Shown here: positions 51,023 to 60,674 of the stretch, piece after piece
Numbering within the stretch: the first letter of the stretch is position 1
How the letters are laid out: each line of letters begins with the position of its first letter
Source of the DNA: Streptomyces violaceorubidus
GTDB lineage: Bacteria > Actinomycetota > Actinomycetes > Streptomycetales > Streptomycetaceae
NCBI RefSeq assembly: GCF_000717995.1
Contig: NZ_JODM01000003.1
Coordinates: forward strand, 1 to 64,000
DNA length: 64,000 bases
Direction of reading: 5' to 3'
Position numbers and translations under genes: made by a program
The notes under the pieces: model-generated
What the model was told of the DNA's origin: nothing
Seen by the model: only the letters and a program-made list of their open reading frames with translations
Database searches by the model: none

Positions 51023-52444
51023 TCACGGTCCCGCGGGCTCCCGGACGTCCTGCGGGACGGTCACCAGCCAGCGGGTGGCGCGGCGCGGGCGCAGGTACAG
51101 GGCCCAGTACAGGGTGGCGACGGCCGCGATGGAGCCGGTCAGCAGCAGGTGGCCGGTCTCCTGGCGGGTCAGGATGTAGGCGAGGACCGCGATCAGCAGC
51201 AACGGCACCGCCGGCCACAGGGGCATGCGCCAGGCGTGCGCGTGCCGGTGGGCGCCGCGCCGGGACAGCAGGGCGGCGACCGCGACCAGCAGGTACATCG
51301 CGGTCACCGAGACGCCGGTGACGCCGTACAGGGTGTCGAGGTTGACGTAGCACAGCGCGGCCCCCGGCACGCCGACGGCGAGGGTGGCGACCCACGGCGA
51401 GCCGAACCGGCCGAGCCTGGCGAAGAGACCGTTGACCGGGGCGGGCCAGGCCTTGTCGCGGGCGGAGGCGAACAGCACGCGCGAGTTCTGGATGACCATG
51501 ACGATGCCCGCGTTGATGATGGCGAGCGCCACGCAGAGGCTCACGAAGGTGCCGACGGCGGAGTTGGACCAGGCGGTGACCATGGCGCCGATGTCGCCGC
51601 CGGTCAGTTCCGCCAGGTCGGGGGCGCCGAGGGTGAGGGCGACGACCGGCACCAGGATGATCACCGTGGAGATGGCGAGGGTGGCCAGCACCGTGCGGGC
51701 GACGTTGCGGCGCGGGTTCTCCAGTTCCTCGGAGAGGTAGACGGCGGTGGAGAAGCCCTGCGTGACGAAGAGGGCGATGGCGAGCCCGGAGACGACCAGC
51801 ATGGCCGTCACGGGGTCCGTGCCGCCGTGGGCGCCGCCCACCTCCATCGACACGAGGCTGCCGGGGCCGCGCTCGGCGTGGGCGAAGCCCAGCACCGCGA
51901 CGACGGCCGCGGCGATGACCTCCAGGACCAGGAAGACGCCGGTGATCCAGGCGTTGGCGCGCAGGTCGAGCAGCCCGGCGAGGGTGGCGAGCACCATGAC
52001 GCCGGCGCCCGCGAGGGAGGGGTCGAGGTGCAGGACCGGTTCGAGGTAGTCGGCCGTGCCCATGGCGATCACCGGGGGCACGATCATGACGACCAGCAGG
52101 GACAGCACGAAGACCAGCCAGCCCGCGAGGCGCCCGGCCATCGTCGACACCATGGCGTACTCGCCGCCCGCGCTGGGGACCAGGGTGCCGAGCTCCGAGT
52201 AGCAGAACGCCACGGCGACGCAGAGCACGGAGCCGATGGCGATGGTCAGCGCGGTGGCGGTGCCGAGCGAGCCGAAGAGGTCCGGGACCACCACGAACAG
52301 CGTCGAGGCGGGGGTCACGCACGACAGCGTCAGGAGGGTGCCGCCGACGACCCCGATGGAACGCTTGAGGGTCCTCGGCTTCGGCGGCGCCGGAACGTCG
52401 GGGGGCGCGGCGGCGGTCTCGACGGGGCGGAGCGTGTCGGTCAT
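51023..52444 (-). CDS. APC superfamily amino acid permease
   Basis: This is a 473-residue transporter with about twelve helices of the amino acid-polyamine-organocation family. LKRSIGVVGGTLLTLSCVTPASTLFVVVPD and YSELGTLVPSAGGEYAMVSTMAG carry the helix 1 substrate-binding glycine region and the conserved helix 2-3 loop. GFSTAVYLSEELENPRRNVART is the typical E-E-x-x-x-P-x-R motif after helix 6. ATG 52444 is used as start; the ribosome binding site is weak. It is monocistronic between the ABC fusion gene and the mmsA terminator. The 310-bp gap 52445-52754 holds no gene, only the mmsA terminator. The substrate cannot be read. Confidence 0.9.
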   Translation of the reverse strand: MTDTLRPVETAAAPPDVPAPPKPRTLKRSIGVVGGTLLTLSCVTPASTLFVVVPDLFGSLGTATALTIAIGSVLCVAVAFCYSELGTLVPSAGGEYAMVSTMAGRLAGWLVFVLSLLVVMIVPPVIAMGTADYLEPVLHLDPSLAGAGVMVLATLAGLLDLRANAWITGVFLVLEVIAAAVVAVLGFAHAERGPGSLVSMEVGGAHGGTDPVTAMLVVSGLAIALFVTQGFSTAVYLSEELENPRRNVARTVLATLAISTVIILVPVVALTLGAPDLAELTGGDIGAMVTAWSNSAVGTFVSLCVALAIINAGIVMVIQNSRVLFASARDKAWPAPVNGLFARLGRFGSPWVATLAVGVPGAALCYVNLDTLYGVTGVSVTAMYLLVAVAALLSRRGAHRHAHAWRMPLWPAVPLLLIAVLAYILTRQETGHLLLTGSIAAVATLYWALYLRPRRATRWLVTVPQDVREPAGP

Positions 52445-52688
52445 GGAGCGGTTCCGATCGACTCGTGCGGCGTGGTTCGCGAGGGAGCGCTATCGCCTCC
52501 GGCGGCTGGGTCGTACGTCGTTCTGGTTCGCTCCCGACGCCAGATGGAATCCCGACGAAAACCGCTGCGTCAATGGGTGTTTACCTACGGAAACCGTTGA
52601 TCGACACCGTCCCTGCATCCGGAAACGGCAACATGCCCCTTGACGGGACGGGGCTTTGGGCCGTGCGGGAACCGTAGGGGGCGGGGCA

Positions 52689-52742
52689 AAAAAACCTGCC
52701 GCGCACGAGGGTGCCGTGGTCCGGGCGGGACCACGGCACCCT
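52689..52742 (-). terminator. Intrinsic terminator of mmsA
   Basis: AGGGTGCCGTGGTCC (52708-52722) and GGACCACGGCACCCT (52728-52742) form a 15-base stem. Reading in the mmsA direction, a run of seven T follows at 52695-52689. This is a strong rho-independent terminator. Confidence 0.92.
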
Positions 52743-52754
52743 GGGGGGGCTGCC

Positions 52755-54257
<1,503 letters not shown>

Positions 54258-54271
54258 GACCGAGAACTCCT

Positions 54272-54631
54272 TCACAGATGGCGGCGACGGGTCGAGACGT
54301 GCCGTGGGCGCAGCTCGCGCTGCTCATGCTGGTCACGGGCCGGGACCGGTCCCGCTCGGGTCGCGGTCTGGGCCGTGACCCCATCCCAGCAGCCGGGCGC
54401 CGCGGGCGCGCCCGACACTGTGTCTGCGGTTCGGGTGTCCGCGTAGACACGTGGGGCAGTGTGGGCGGCCCGTGCGGGGGCGCGGTGCGGGGACCTCCGG
54501 CGCGGAGCCGGTGCGAGCGGGGAGTTGGCGCTCGTGCCTCGCTCCTGCCAGGGCGAGACCGCCTTCCCGCGCCGGAGGCGTTCGGTGGGGGAACCGGCGA
54601 GCGGGCCGCGGCCCGTCGGGTCGTGCGCCAT
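54272..54631 (-). CDS. Doubtful small ORF upstream of mmsA
   Basis: A possible 119-residue reading frame starts at ATG 54631, preceded by a good AAGAAGGGAAC ribosome site, and stops 14 bases before mmsA. The first 30 residues (MAHDPTGRGPLAGSPTERL) look protein-like with high G/C third positions. The rest is Pro/Arg/Ala-rich without any recognised domain. It may be a real leader gene, a remnant of a regulator, or chance. Confidence 0.25.
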   Translation of the reverse strand: MAHDPTGRGPLAGSPTERLRRGKAVSPWQERGTSANSPLAPAPRRRSPHRAPARAAHTAPRVYADTRTADTVSGAPAAPGCWDGVTAQTATRAGPVPARDQHEQRELRPRHVSTRRRHL

Positions 54632-54703
54632 CGCGTTCCCTTCTTGCCCGCGCCCTTGCGTCACCCCGGTTTCTAGCCCCGCGCGTGCGGCCTGTCAATG
54701 TTT

Positions 54704-54713
54704 TGTCCGGACA
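54704..54713. promoter_or_regulatory. TGTCCGGACA palindrome upstream of mmsA
   Basis: This is a perfect ten-base palindrome inside TTTTGTCCGGACATTCGGAC, with a further GTCCGGAC...GGAC half-site. TTGTCC-type palindromes are common GntR-family sites in Streptomyces. It lies about 70 bases upstream of the doubtful small ORF and about 450 bases upstream of mmsA on the coding direction. Confidence 0.4.
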
Positions 54714-55031
54714 TTCGGACGACTTGGATCCGGGTGGCGGCCCTAAGTCCTCCCGCAGGGTGCGCGGCGGAGCACGGCCGGCCGCCGCAGTCAACGCGCC
54801 GCGCCTGAACGACGGCCTACGACTGTGTGGCACTCGTGTCACGAAAACACCCTCCCGGTCACACATGTCACGGACGCACGGGGCTTCCGTCACACCCGGG
54901 AACGGCCCCCGACCGTCCCCCGCCCCGCGTCGTTCACCCGGAACAGGCTTGGTGATCGCCAGCGCGGCGCCCGGCTCCCCCCGGCGGCCGTCCCCGGCCG
55001 CCGCCGCGGCGCGCGCAGGGAGGTGCTTCGT

Positions 55032-55223
55032 GTGACCGACCGAAGGCTCTGGTCCTACAAGGACATCGCGGCCCACATCCACGTCCAGCCGGACACCGTG
55101 CGGTCGTACCGCAAGCACGGGCTGCTGCCCCCGCCGGACCACGTGGAGGGCGGGAAGCCGTACTGGTACGCGGACACGGTCCGGTCCTGGGTGGCGTCCC
55201 GGCCCAGCAACCGGAACAGGTAG
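55032..55223 (+). CDS. Small MerR/AlpA-like helix-turn-helix protein
   Basis: This is a 63-residue protein. GTG 55032 follows GGGAGG. LWSYKDIAAHIHVQPDTVRSYRKHGLLPPPD is a winged helix-turn-helix of the MerR/AlpA/excisionase type, and GGKPYWYADTVRSWVASRP is the wing and C-terminal helix. Such short proteins bind DNA as transcription factors or, near integrases, as excisionases. Here no integrase is nearby, so a regulator of host genes is more likely. A longer in-frame reading upstream is not protein-like. A hairpin follows the stop. Confidence 0.8.
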   Translation: MTDRRLWSYKDIAAHIHVQPDTVRSYRKHGLLPPPDHVEGGKPYWYADTVRSWVASRPSNRNR

Positions 55224-55246
55224 CGCGGCCCCGCCGGAAAACCGTT

Positions 55247-55274
55247 CTGTGCCCCGCCTCCGGGTGGGGCACAG
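55247..55274 (+). terminator. Hairpin after the small HTH gene
   Basis: CTGTGCCCC (55247-55255) pairs with GGGGCACAG (55266-55274) around ten bases. No T-tract is present. It ends nine bases before the GNAT start codon, which argues for the ATG at 55283 rather than the GTG at 55274. Confidence 0.5.
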
Positions 55275-55282
55275 TGCCGTGC

Positions 55283-55873
55283 ATGGACTTCTCCGTGAAA
55301 CCCGTCCTCACCGGCGACAAGACCGTCCTGCGGCCGTTCACCGCGGCGGACGCCGACACGATGTGGGACATCGTCAACGACCCCGAGGTCGTGCGCTTCA
55401 CCTTCGAGCCGACCGGTGAACTCACCCTCGACCGGCTGCGCTCCTGGTACGGCGTGCGCACCGCCGATCCCGACCGGCTCGACCTGGCCGTCACCGACCG
55501 GGCCACCGGCGAACTCGTGGGCGAGGTCGTGCTGTACGAGTGGGACCCGGCGGCCCGCAGCTGCACCTTCCGCACCCTGCTCGGGCCCCGGGGGCGGGAC
55601 CGCGGGCTGGGCAGCGAGGCGACGCGGCTCATCGTCGGGCACGCCTTCGCACAGGTCGGCCTGCACCGCGTCCAGTTGGAGGTCTACGCCGACAACCCGC
55701 GGGCCCGGCGGGCGTACGAGAAGGCCGGTTTCGTGGTGGAGGGGGTGCGGCGGGAGGCCGCCCTGCGGGGCGGCACGCGGGTGGACGAGGTGCTGATGGC
55801 GGTGCTCGACCACGAGTGGCGCGCGCGGGGAGGTACGCAGGTGACGGCTGAACCTCGCCTTCATACCCCCTAG
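55283..55873 (+). CDS. GNAT family N-acetyltransferase (RimJ/RimL type)
   Basis: This is a 196-residue GNAT that transfers acetyl from acetyl-CoA to an amine. VLRPFTAADADTMWDIVNDPEVVRF is the RimJ/L-like N-terminus. LGPRGRDRGLGSEATRLIVGHAF contains the acetyl-CoA pyrophosphate loop (R-x-x-G-x-G/A). LEVYADNPRARRAYEKAGFVVEGVRREA completes the fold. The start is ATG 55283; a GTG nine bases upstream lies inside a hairpin. The end overlaps the CsoR-type operator of copZ by a few bases. The substrate, a protein N-terminus or a small amine, is not predictable. Confidence 0.9.
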   Translation: MDFSVKPVLTGDKTVLRPFTAADADTMWDIVNDPEVVRFTFEPTGELTLDRLRSWYGVRTADPDRLDLAVTDRATGELVGEVVLYEWDPAARSCTFRTLLGPRGRDRGLGSEATRLIVGHAFAQVGLHRVQLEVYADNPRARRAYEKAGFVVEGVRREAALRGGTRVDEVLMAVLDHEWRARGGTQVTAEPRLHTP

Positions 55874-55878
55874 GGGTA
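55864..55878. promoter_or_regulatory. CsoR-type copper operator upstream of copZ
   Basis: TACCCC-CTA-GGGGTA is a 15-base inverted repeat at 55864-55878, followed by more G/C-tract (AAGGTGGGGGT). It fits the C4/G4 tract palindromes bound by the Cu(I) repressor CsoR in actinobacteria. It lies about 75 bases before the copZ start and also touches the end of the GNAT gene. Confidence 0.8.
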
Positions 55879-55951
55879 AGGTGGGGGTGAAGTGGTCCGG
55901 GCCGGACCACGGGTACCCGCCCACGCGCATCCCCCGACGAGGAGTAACGAC

Positions 55952-56194
55952 ATGACCGCCCAGACCGACACCGCCCAGGACTCCGTCACCGCCGTCTACA
56001 AGGTGAGCGGGATGAGCTGCGGCCACTGCGAGGGCGCCGTCTCCGGCGAGATCTCCGAGATCCCGGGCGTCGGCTCCGTGCAGGCCGTCGCCGCCACCGG
56101 CGAGGTCACCGTCGTCTCCGAGGCCCCCCTCGACGACGCGGCCGTGCGCGCCGCCGTGGACGAGGCGGGCTTCGAGCTCGTCGGCCGGGTCTGA
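55952..56194 (+). CDS. copZ: Copper chaperone CopZ (heavy-metal-associated domain)
   Basis: This is an 80-residue HMA-fold protein that binds Cu(I) with two cysteines and hands it to CopA. The metal site is [11 protein letters not shown] (C-x-x-C), and [40 protein letters not shown] gives the rest of the fold. A disordered N-terminal 15 residues precedes it. ATG 55952 follows GAGGAG. It sits behind a CsoR-type operator and 35 bases upstream of copA, so the two form a copper-induced operon. Confidence 0.94.
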   Translation: MTAQTDTAQDSVTAVYKVSGMSCGHCEGAVSGEISEIPGVGSVQAVAATGEVTVVSEAPLDDAAVRAAVDEAGFELVGRV

Positions 56195-56229
56195 GCCCGC
56201 GCACCCACCCCCGTCCTGGAGTCCGGACC

Positions 56230-58506
56230 ATGACCACCACCACCGCGGACACCCGCGCCGACACGACGGCCGCCGACCCCGGCCGGGCCGAGGTCGAGCT
56301 GCTCATCGGCGGGATGACCTGCGCCTCCTGCGCGGCCCGCGTCGAGAAGAAGCTCAACCGCATGGACGGTGTGACCGCCACGGTGAACTACGCGACGGAG
56401 AAGGCCCGGGTCAGCCACCCGGTGACCACCGAGGTCGCCGACCTGATCGCCACCGTCGTGCGGACCGGGTACACCGCCGAGGAGCCCGCGCCGCCGGTGC
56501 CGCCGACCGACGAGGCCGGCGCCGAGGAGCCCGGCGCCGGGGCCGGCGAGGACGACCCGGAGCTGTCGGCCCTGCGTCGGCGCCTGCTGGTCTCGGCCCT
56601 CCTCGCCGCCCCGGTCGTCCTCCTCGCGATGGTCCCGGCGCTCCAGTTCGACAACTGGCAGTGGCTCTCGCTCACCCTGGCCGCGCCCGTGGTGGTGTGG
56701 GGCGGGCTGCCCTTCCACCGCGCCGCCTGGACGGGCGTGCGGCACGGTGCGGCCACCATGGACACGCTGGTCTCGCTCGGCACGCTGGCGGCGTTCGGCT
56801 GGTCCCTGTGGGCGCTGTTCTTCGGCGACGCGGGCCTGCCGGGCATGCGGCACGGCTTCGACCTCACCGTCTCCCGCGCGGACGGTGCCTCCACGATCTA
56901 CCTGGAGGCCGCCGCCGGGGTCACCGCCTTCCTCCTCCTCGGCCGCTGGCTGGAGGCCCGCTCCAAGCGCCGCGCCGGAGCCGCGCTGCGGGCGCTGATG
57001 GAGCTGGGCGCGAAGGACGTCGCGGTCCTGCGGGAGGGGCGCGAGGTGCGGATACCGGTGGCCCGGCTCGCGGTGGGCGACCGGTTCGTCGTACGCCCCG
57101 GCGAGAAGATCGCCACCGACGGCACGGTGACCGAGGGCGCCTCGGCCGTCGACGCCTCCCTGCTGACCGGCGAGTCCGTGCCGGTGGACGTCACCGTCGG
57201 CGACGGGGTCACCGGTGCCACGGTGAACGCCGGGGGCCGGCTGGTCGTCGAGGCGACCCGGGTCGGCGCGGACACGCAGCTGGCGCGGATGGCGAAGCTG
57301 GTGGAGGACGCGCAGAGCGGCAAGGCGCGGGTGCAGCGGCTCGCCGACCGGATCTCCGGCGTCTTCGTGCCGGTCGTCCTGCTGATCGCGGCCGCCACCT
57401 TCGGCGGGTGGCTCGGCGCGACCGGCGACACGGTCGCCGCGTTCACCGCGGCCGTAGCCGTACTGATCATCGCCTGCCCCTGCGCCCTGGGGCTCGCCAC
57501 CCCGACCGCGCTGCTGGTCGGCACCGGGCGCGGCGCCCAGCTCGGCATCCTCATCAAGGGCCCCGAGGCGCTGGAGTCCACGCGGCGCGTCGACACGGTC
57601 GTCCTGGACAAGACCGGCACCGTCACCACCGGCCGCATGACCCTGCACGAGGTGTACGCCGCCGAGGGCACCGACGAGGCGGAGCTGCTGCGGCTGGCGG
57701 GCGCGGTCGAGCACGCCTCCGAGCACCCCGTGGCCCGCGCGGTCGCGGCCGGCGCCGAGGAGCGGCTGGGCGCGCTGCCGGGCGTCGAGGACTTCGAGAA
57801 CGTCCCCGGGCGCGGCGTACGCGCCCGCGTGGAGGGCCGCGAGGTGGCCGTGGGGCGCCTCCACGACGTCCTGCCGCCCGAGGTGACCCGGGCCAGGGAC
57901 GAGGCCGAGCAGCGGGGCCGTACGGCCGTCGTCGTCGGCTGGGACGGCGAGGCGCGCGGGGTCCTCGCCGTGGCGGACGCGGTCCGGGAGACCAGCGCCG
58001 AGGCGGTGGCCGGGCTGCGCCGGCTGGGCCTGACCCCCGTCCTGCTGACCGGAGACAACCGCCGGGTGGCCGAGTCGGTCGCGGCGGCCGTCGGCATCGA
58101 CGAGGTGATCGCCGAGGTGCTGCCCGAGGACAAGGTCGCGGTGGTGCGGCGGCTGCGCGCCGAGGGCCGTACGGTCGCCGTGGTGGGCGACGGCGTCAAC
58201 GACGCGGCGGCGCTCGCCACCGCCGATCTGGGCCTGGCGATGGGCACGGGGACGGACGCGGCGATCGAGGCGGGCGATCTGACGCTGGTCCGCGGCGACC
58301 TGCGGGTGGCGGTGGACGCGATCCGGCTGTCCCGGCGCACCCTGGCCACGATCAAGGGCAACCTCGTGTGGGCCTTCGGCTACAACGTGGCCGCGCTGCC
58401 GCTGGCCGCCGCCGGGCTGCTGAACCCGATGATCGCGGGGGCGGCGATGGCCTTCTCCTCGGTCTTCGTGGTCACCAACAGCCTCCGGCTGCGCGCCTTT
58501 CGCTAG
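56230..58506 (+). CDS. copA: Copper-exporting P1B-type ATPase CopA
   Basis: This is a 758-residue Cu(I) efflux pump. An N-terminal HMA domain has [11 protein letters not shown] (Cys31, Cys34). Eight membrane helices follow, with the CPC metal site in [15 protein letters not shown] (about residue 416). The phosphorylation site is [13 protein letters not shown] (about 459), the nucleotide-binding HP motif is [11 protein letters not shown], and [16 protein letters not shown] is the hinge. The actuator domain has the family's TGESVPV. The final helices include [16 protein letters not shown] and a conserved M-x-x-S-S pattern ([17 protein letters not shown]). ATG 56230 follows GGAG. It is co-transcribed with copZ. 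Confidence 0.96.
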   Translation: MTTTTADTRADTTAADPGRAEVELLIGGMTCASCAARVEKKLNRMDGVTATVNYATEKARVSHPVTTEVADLIATVVRTGYTAEEPAPPVPPTDEAGAEEPGAGAGEDDPELSALRRRLLVSALLAAPVVLLAMVPALQFDNWQWLSLTLAAPVVVWGGLPFHRAAWTGVRHGAATMDTLVSLGTLAAFGWSLWALFFGDAGLPGMRHGFDLTVSRADGASTIYLEAAAGVTAFLLLGRWLEARSKRRAGAALRALMELGAKDVAVLREGREVRIPVARLAVGDRFVVRPGEKIATDGTVTEGASAVDASLLTGESVPVDVTVGDGVTGATVNAGGRLVVEATRVGADTQLARMAKLVEDAQSGKARVQRLADRISGVFVPVVLLIAAATFGGWLGATGDTVAAFTAAVAVLIIACPCALGLATPTALLVGTGRGAQLGILIKGPEALESTRRVDTVVLDKTGTVTTGRMTLHEVYAAEGTDEAELLRLAGAVEHASEHPVARAVAAGAEERLGALPGVEDFENVPGRGVRARVEGREVAVGRLHDVLPPEVTRARDEAEQRGRTAVVVGWDGEARGVLAVADAVRETSAEAVAGLRRLGLTPVLLTGDNRRVAESVAAAVGIDEVIAEVLPEDKVAVVRRLRAEGRTVAVVGDGVNDAAALATADLGLAMGTGTDAAIEAGDLTLVRGDLRVAVDAIRLSRRTLATIKGNLVWAFGYNVAALPLAAAGLLNPMIAGAAMAFSSVFVVTNSLRLRAFR

Positions 58507-59070
58507 CCCCGCTCGGGCCCGCCCACTGCTTCGCATTTCACGCAGGTAGAAGGGCTGTGCCTCTGGAGTCCGGCACCGGCCTCACATAAGCTCTTCACAA
58601 GGCTCGCGCATCTTCCTTACGCTTGGGTCCCGCGTCCTGCACGGGGCTCTTGCGTACTTAACGGACATTTGCAAGAGACGCAGATCACAGTGATGCGAAC
58701 GTAACCATCTAAGGGGTTCGAAGGTCTAAGTTGGCGATGTCAGGCAGCGTCTTGGGGGGCGCGACCTGACATCTGGGGATGTCTTGGGGGACTTTCCCAG
58801 AGCTGCGTTGCCGGGACACGTACACCGGGAAGCTTTGAGCGGCCCTCCCGGGCGTGCGCTGTCCCGGCAGGCCGCACGGCAAGCACCATCAGCACGACAC
58901 AGCGAATTCAGGCGCTGTCCTCACAGACGCCCGGCCGGATCCCGTGGGGGGAATCCGCACCGGGACATGGGAAGGCGCCCTGGATCGTCGGCCCGTGGGG
59001 GGACCGGCGCCAGGGCGCCTTCTGCTGTTCGCCTCCGCTCTCCCGGCCGCCGCGGCCCGCCGCGCCGACA
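58507..59070. promoter_or_regulatory. Orphan leader-like region after copA
   Basis: This is a 564-bp stretch without a convincing gene, between the convergent copA and gltA. It is A/T-richer from 58560 to 58740. It contains a stem-loop, GATGTCAGG (58736-58744) pairing with CCTGACATC (58765-58773), and two GTCTTGGGGG words (about 58748 and 58781), the second part of GATGTCTTGGGGGACTTT. A 13-bp hairpin, GAAGGCGCCCTGG (58971-58983) with CCAGGGCGCCTTC (59010-59022), closes it. This looks like a regulated promoter and leader whose gene is missing, or an unrecognised small RNA. Confidence 0.4.
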
Positions 59071-59076
59071 CGGAAA

Positions 59077-59107
59077 AGTCCCGTACCGCTCAAGGGGGTA
59101 CGGGACT
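59077..59107 (-). terminator. Intrinsic terminator of citrate synthase gene
   Basis: AGTCCCGTACC (59077-59087) pairs with GGTACGGGACT (59097-59107) around nine bases. In the gltA direction the stem is followed by TTTTCCG. It lies about 30 bases after the gltA stop. Confidence 0.88.
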
Positions 59108-59138
59108 CACCAGGTGCGCCGCGGGGGTGCCGTGCGGC

Positions 59139-60455
59139 TCAGCGCTCCTCGACGGGGATGAAGTCGCGCTCGACGACGCCCGTGTAGATCTGGCGCGGGC
59201 GGCCGATGCGGGAACCCGGCTCCTTGATCATCTCGTGCCACTGGGCGATCCAGCCCGGCAGCCGGCCGAGGGCGAACAGGACCGTGAACATCTCGGTCGG
59301 GAAGCCCATGGCCCGGTAGATCAGGCCGGTGTAGAAGTCGACGTTCGGGTAGAGGCTGCGCGAGACGAAGTAGTCGTCGGAGAGCGCGTGCTCCTCCAGC
59401 TTCAGGGCGATGTCCAGCAGCTCGTCGGACTTGCCGAGGGCGGAGAGCACGTCGTGCGCGGCGGCCTTGATGATCTTGGCGCGCGGGTCGAAGTTCTTGT
59501 AGACCCGGTGGCCGAAGCCCATCAGGCGGACGCCGTCCTCCTTGTTCTTCACCTTGCGGATGAAGGAGTCGACGTCGCCGCCCGCGTCGCGGATGCCTTC
59601 CAGCATCTCCAGCACCGACTGGTTGGCGCCGCCGTGCAGCGGGCCCCACAGGGCGTTGATGCCGGCGGAGATCGAGGCGAACATGTTCGCCTGCGAGGAG
59701 CCGACCAGGCGGACCGTGGAGGTCGAGCAGTTCTGCTCGTGGTCCGCGTGCAGGATCAGCAGCTTGTCGAGCGCCGCGACGACCGTCGGGTCCAGCTCGT
59801 ACTCCTGGGCCGGCACGGAGAACGTCATGCGCAGGAAGTTCTCGACGTAGCCGAGGTCGTTGCGCGGGTAGACGAACGGGTGGCCGATCGACTTCTTGTA
59901 CGCGTAGGCCGCGATCGTCGGGAGCTTGGCGAGCAGCCGGATCGTGGAGAGGTTGCGCTGCCGCTCGTCGAACGGGTTGTGGCTGTCCTGGTAGAAGGTG
60001 GACAGCGCCGAGACCACCGACGACAGCATGGCCATCGGGTGGGCGTCGCGCGGGAAGCCCTTGTAGAAGTTCTTGACGTCCTCGTGCAGCAGGGTGTGCT
60101 GCGTGATCTCGTCCTTGAACGCGGACAGCTCGTCGACGGTCGGCAGCTCGCCGTTGATCAGCAGGTAGGCCACCTCCACGAAGGAGGAGCGCTCGGCCAG
60201 CTGCTCGATCGGGTAGCCGCGGTACCGGAGGATGCCGGCTTCGCCGTCCAGATAGGTGATGGCGGATTTGTAGGCGGCGGTGTTGCCGTACCCGCTGTCC
60301 AGCGTCACCAGACCGGTCTGGGCGCGGAGCTTCCCGATGTCGAAGCCCTTGTCACCGACGGTGCTGTCGATCACCGGGTAGGTGTACTCGCCGTCGCCGT
60401 ACCGCAGTACTACCGAGTTGTTGGTCTGCTCGCTCACGTCTTCCCTCACCGACAT
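59139..60455 (-). CDS. gltA: Citrate synthase (citA in S. coelicolor)
   Basis: This is a 438-residue type II (hexameric-type) citrate synthase. It condenses acetyl-CoA and oxaloacetate at the entry of the TCA cycle. The active-site parts are LHADHEQNCSTSTVR, GPLHGGANQSVLEML with the first catalytic His, MGFGHRVYKNFDPRAK with the second His, and PNVDFYTGLIYRAMG with the catalytic Asp. The N-terminal beta-rich domain (LRYGDGEYTYPVIDSTVGDKGFDI) is typical of the Gram-negative/actinobacterial type II form. ATG 60455 follows GAGG. It is monocistronic and ends in a clear terminator. Confidence 0.96.
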   Translation of the reverse strand: MSVREDVSEQTNNSVVLRYGDGEYTYPVIDSTVGDKGFDIGKLRAQTGLVTLDSGYGNTAAYKSAITYLDGEAGILRYRGYPIEQLAERSSFVEVAYLLINGELPTVDELSAFKDEITQHTLLHEDVKNFYKGFPRDAHPMAMLSSVVSALSTFYQDSHNPFDERQRNLSTIRLLAKLPTIAAYAYKKSIGHPFVYPRNDLGYVENFLRMTFSVPAQEYELDPTVVAALDKLLILHADHEQNCSTSTVRLVGSSQANMFASISAGINALWGPLHGGANQSVLEMLEGIRDAGGDVDSFIRKVKNKEDGVRLMGFGHRVYKNFDPRAKIIKAAAHDVLSALGKSDELLDIALKLEEHALSDDYFVSRSLYPNVDFYTGLIYRAMGFPTEMFTVLFALGRLPGWIAQWHEMIKEPGSRIGRPRQIYTGVVERDFIPVEER

Positions 60456-60674
60456 AGTGCCTCATCTTCGAGGTGCCCGGGCTGTCTCTACCATCCCCCA
60501 CTTGGCTCAGGAGAGTGCACTCGGGGTCGACCATTGGGCCCATTGGCGGCACTCAGTGCCGTCAACTTCCTCATCCTGCCCCCTCCGGGGCGCATCCGGA
60601 AGTGCTGTGTGACCTTTCCGACTCGTTTGATCGATCATTTTTTTCACACCGGCCGTGAGGTTTACGGGAAGGTT

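Larger units (their letters stand above)
54258..55031. promoter_or_regulatory. 774-bp gap between mmsA and the small HTH gene
   Basis: This divergent region holds a doubtful minus-strand ORF (54272-54631), a perfect palindrome at 54704-54713 and an A/T-richer stretch at about 54690-54720. The rest is GC-rich and I see no convincing protein. The mmsA promoter must lie here, but cannot be placed. Confidence 0.4.

Noticed and set aside
48188..52600. 1470-codon open frame (plus strand) opposite the ABC fusion and permease genes
   Set aside because: Antisense shadow with low-complexity composition.
55032..55223. Excisionase of a second mobile element
   Set aside because: The fold fits AlpA/Xis, but no integrase, direct repeat or tRNA lies nearby, so a regulator is more likely.
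58560..58780. Known riboswitch class upstream of gltA or copA
   Set aside because: I could not match the conserved cores of common riboswitches, and both flanking genes point toward the region rather than away from it.
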